Assembly: GCA_020638855.1 (NCBI GenBank)
Contig: JACKHT010000022.1
Span: 1-33,738, forward strand
DNA: 33,738 nt
Reading direction: 5' to 3'
Source of the DNA: Planctomycetota bacterium
Lineage (GTDB): Bacteria > Planctomycetota > UBA1135 > GCA-002686595
Shown here piece by piece: positions 31,744 through 33,738 of the stretch. The translations under genes were made by a program, and so were the position numbers. How positions within the stretch are numbered: position 1 is the first letter of the stretch; every line of letters starts with the position of its first letter. The notes beneath the pieces were generated by a model, which saw only the letters and a list, made by a program, of their open reading frames with translations, ran no database searches and had not been told where the DNA came from.

Positions 31744-33738
31744 TCAGGGGGCGAGTAGCAGCCACAGCGTGTCAGGACCCAGGATCCACACCCTGGACCG
31801 GTCGCAGCACACATCCCCGCCGATTCCCGCCCCGCGATCTTCCAGCGCGATGCGCAAATCCAGGGCCAATTCTCGGCTGCGGTCGAGGCGGTAGAAACCC
31901 GACTCACCCGTGAACAGCACCGCCGTGGGGGTCACGGCGGGCATGCCCACCAAGGCCTCTTCGGGTCCCAGCAACAACCCCAAAATGGGTTCGCGTCCGG
32001 GGACCTCGGTCCAAAGGGTTTGACGGGCTCCGCGCCGGGCCAGGTACGTCCTGCCCGTCGCATCCCAAGCCGCCAGCGCCATGCGCCCATCCTTGGCTTC
32101 CACCGCGCTCGGAACGATCGGCCAAATCCCTGGGCGCAGGTCGATCCCGTAGGCGCGGTCGCTATCCATCGGCGTGACCCAGGTTTGCCCGGCAAACACC
32201 TTGGGCCGGTACGAACCAGGCCAGCCCTCCGTAGCCGGAGCACGCCGCCGCATGACCCACAGGAAGCGCGGACGCCCGTCGGCCGCTTCGACCAAGCCGA
32301 ACATGCCTTGGTTGGTTTGGACCAAGAGTTGTCCGGTGGTGCGGTCCAAGCCCAAAGGTTGGCAGGCCGTGGGGAACGAGTGCGCTAGGCTGGTTTCATC
32401 GCGCATCGCTAGATCCGATGCCTTGTGCAGGCGTACCCGCTGTTCCAATTCCCCGTTGCCGGTGTCGAAGCCCAACAGCCACAGGAACTCCTCGCTGGGC
32501 AGGGCCGCGTCCTCTTCGGCCTGCGAAGCCAACGAACGAGCCAGCACCCAGAGCGTCTCGTCGACCACCAGCGGACCGGGTTGGTATTCCATGTGCCCGA
32601 TCGGCTCCGCCTCGCTGTTCCAGGTGCCTGCTGCTTGGCGTAGGCCACTCGAATTCCGTTGCCATGCCAACTGGGAGGGTTGGCCGAGCACACGGTCGAG
32701 TGCCAAGAGGTGATTGCTGCGCGGTGGAATCGGCAAGTCCAGGCGGGCGGAACCCGGTCGCGCGCGATCGACCACCAGGAACAGGCGTTGGCCCAAGCGC
32801 ACCGGCAGATGCGGCCAACCACCCGAAGAGGGGGGAGTCACGGGAAAGATCGGTCCCTCGCGGGTCCACAGCGACAAGTCTTCGATTTGCGGCATCCCGC
32901 GTAGCGGGTGACCTTCGGTGTCGACCGCTAGGTGGTACAGGGCTTGGGGGGTCTGGACCGCGATCGAACCATCGCCAAAGGTCACGAGCCCCGGGCGGGG
33001 ACCCAACCCCAGCCGGGTGGGTTCGCCGGGAGCGAGTCGCCCCGAGCGCGATTCCAAGCGCCATGCACCCGCTGCAAACAAGGCTTGGCCAGCCCGGCCA
33101 GCGGGAGCCGTTTCCTCCGCCGGGGCCCGCCATGCGCGCGCGGCCAGGGCTTCTTTCCAGGGCGAAGCACCCCCAAGTTTCCCCAGGTGGCGAGTCGCGC
33201 GAACCAGGTACGACTGGGCAGCGACCTGGGCTCCTTCCTCCAGCCGGGCGTCGGCGAGACGCAAGCAAGCAAGGGCGGCTGCCTCGGTGCTCGGATAGAG
33301 GCGGTCGATGCGGGCCAACCATTCGGGCTGGTGGGGGTCCTGCTCGAGCGCCTGTTCGGCCAAGGGCCCGATGCGTGCGCGCCACGCGTCACTTTCCTCG
33401 GGAGCCAAGGACTCCAAGCGCAGCTGGACCGCTTCGAAGACCGATAGGTACATCCGACCCAAGTCTCCCGCCCGGGCAGGCAGGAGCTCGGCCGCACGGC
33501 CTTCGGGATCGAGCCCCGCGACCCAAATCCCGTGGGGAGCGCCTTGGTCGGTGAGTCCCAGGGTCGCTTCCACCAGGGCGGCTTGCCATGCATCCAGACC
33601 CCGGGATCGGATGCTGGCAGGGTCCTGTTGGCCTTGGCGCGACTCGACCAGGAGCCCATCGCCTTCGGCAATCATGGCCTGCAGCACCGCATCGGTGGCG
33701 ACGAAGGTGTCGTTGTCGAGGGGTCCTTCCAGCTCGGC
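31744..33738 (-). CDS. TPR/PQQ-type propeller protein, C-terminal part
   Basis: The frame is open from the right edge to the TGA at 31744, so at least 664 residues are present and the N-terminus lies outside the window. A GTG at 33687 is an internal codon, not a likely start. The first 230 residues are helical and Ala/Glu-rich, with TPR-like spacing (WLARIDRLYPSTEAAALACL). A beta-propeller follows, with patterns such as LLGFDTGNGELEQRVRL and AYGIDLRPGIWPIV. The arrangement, helical repeats followed by PQQ-like blades, recalls half of the 1556-aa protein in the operon, although the blade consensus is weaker. If the missing N-terminus has a signal peptide, this is a second periplasmic propeller. 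It is not obviously enzymatic. Confidence 0.82.
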   Translation of the reverse strand, partial: AELEGPLDNDTFVATDAVLQAMIAEGDGLLVESRQGQQDPASIRSRGLDAWQAALVEATLGLTDQGAPHGIWVAGLDPEGRAAELLPARAGDLGRMYLSVFEAVQLRLESLAPEESDAWRARIGPLAEQALEQDPHQPEWLARIDRLYPSTEAAALACLRLADARLEEGAQVAAQSYLVRATRHLGKLGGASPWKEALAARAWRAPAEETAPAGRAGQALFAAGAWRLESRSGRLAPGEPTRLGLGPRPGLVTFGDGSIAVQTPQALYHLAVDTEGHPLRGMPQIEDLSLWTREGPIFPVTPPSSGGWPHLPVRLGQRLFLVVDRARPGSARLDLPIPPRSNHLLALDRVLGQPSQLAWQRNSSGLRQAAGTWNSEAEPIGHMEYQPGPLVVDETLWVLARSLASQAEEDAALPSEEFLWLLGFDTGNGELEQRVRLHKASDLAMRDETSLAHSFPTACQPLGLDRTTGQLLVQTNQGMFGLVEAADGRPRFLWVMRRRAPATEGWPGSYRPKVFAGQTWVTPMDSDRAYGIDLRPGIWPIVPSAVEAKDGRMALAAWDATGRTYLARRGARQTLWTEVPGREPILGLLLGPEEALVGMPAVTPTAVLFTGESGFYRLDRSRELALDLRIALEDRGAGIGGDVCCDRSRVWILGPDTLWLLLAP

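Noticed and set aside
31527..31913. Plus-strand small open frame across the end of the propeller gene
   Set aside because: Overlaps a supported gene in antisense and has no family features or ribosome site.

Overview
This GC-rich window comes from a Gram-negative-type bacterium that codes on both strands. Protein content points to a planctomycete or a relative. It combines a large membrane Ser/Thr kinase, two secreted squalene-cyclase-like repeat proteins, PQQ-type propeller proteins, and a long MoxR/DUF58/BatA/VWA cluster continuing into a DUF4175-like protein and Gln-rich coiled coils. That taxonomic call is inference; no rRNA or ribosomal gene is present. Shine-Dalgarno sites are mostly weak or absent, and TTG/GTG starts occur.

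Layout: 1-349 (minus) is the start of a secreted protein cut by the left edge. It is divergent from a 1119-aa kinase (619-3978). A cobalamin-binding/radical SAM enzyme follows (4126-5667, TTG start with a good ribosome binding site). A perfect 14-bp hairpin separates it from a convergent COG0523/CobW GTPase (5782-6780, minus). That gene is divergent, by only 9 bp between start codons, from a metal-dependent amidohydrolase (6790-7629).

The main feature is a minus-strand array of ten genes, about 21.3 kb, read from 28992 down to 7667. In order: MoxR AAA+ ATPase; DUF58; BatA-like VWA membrane protein; VWA/GATase-like membrane protein; 1556-aa TPR and double-propeller secreted protein; squalene-cyclase-like secreted protein; DUF4175-like membrane protein; 977-aa Gln/Ala-rich coiled coil; short Gln-rich secreted protein; second squalene-cyclase-like protein; thioredoxin-fold/HEAT protein. 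(Counting MoxR and the last gene, this is eleven open frames; the last three or four junctions are looser.) Five junctions share 4 nt (ATGA or TTGA), implying one co-translated unit. It looks like a cell-envelope system: MoxR and DUF58 in the cytoplasm, two VWA proteins and the DUF4175-like protein in the membrane, and the secreted proteins outside. What it acts on is unknown.

Upstream (minus strand) lie a REC-PAS-GGDEF-EAL cyclic-di-GMP protein (29308-31476) and a second TPR/PQQ-propeller protein cut by the right edge (31744-33738). The intergenic stretches hold small hairpins and two short tandem repeats with about one helical turn per unit. I see no tRNA, rRNA, CRISPR array, insertion sequence or phage gene.
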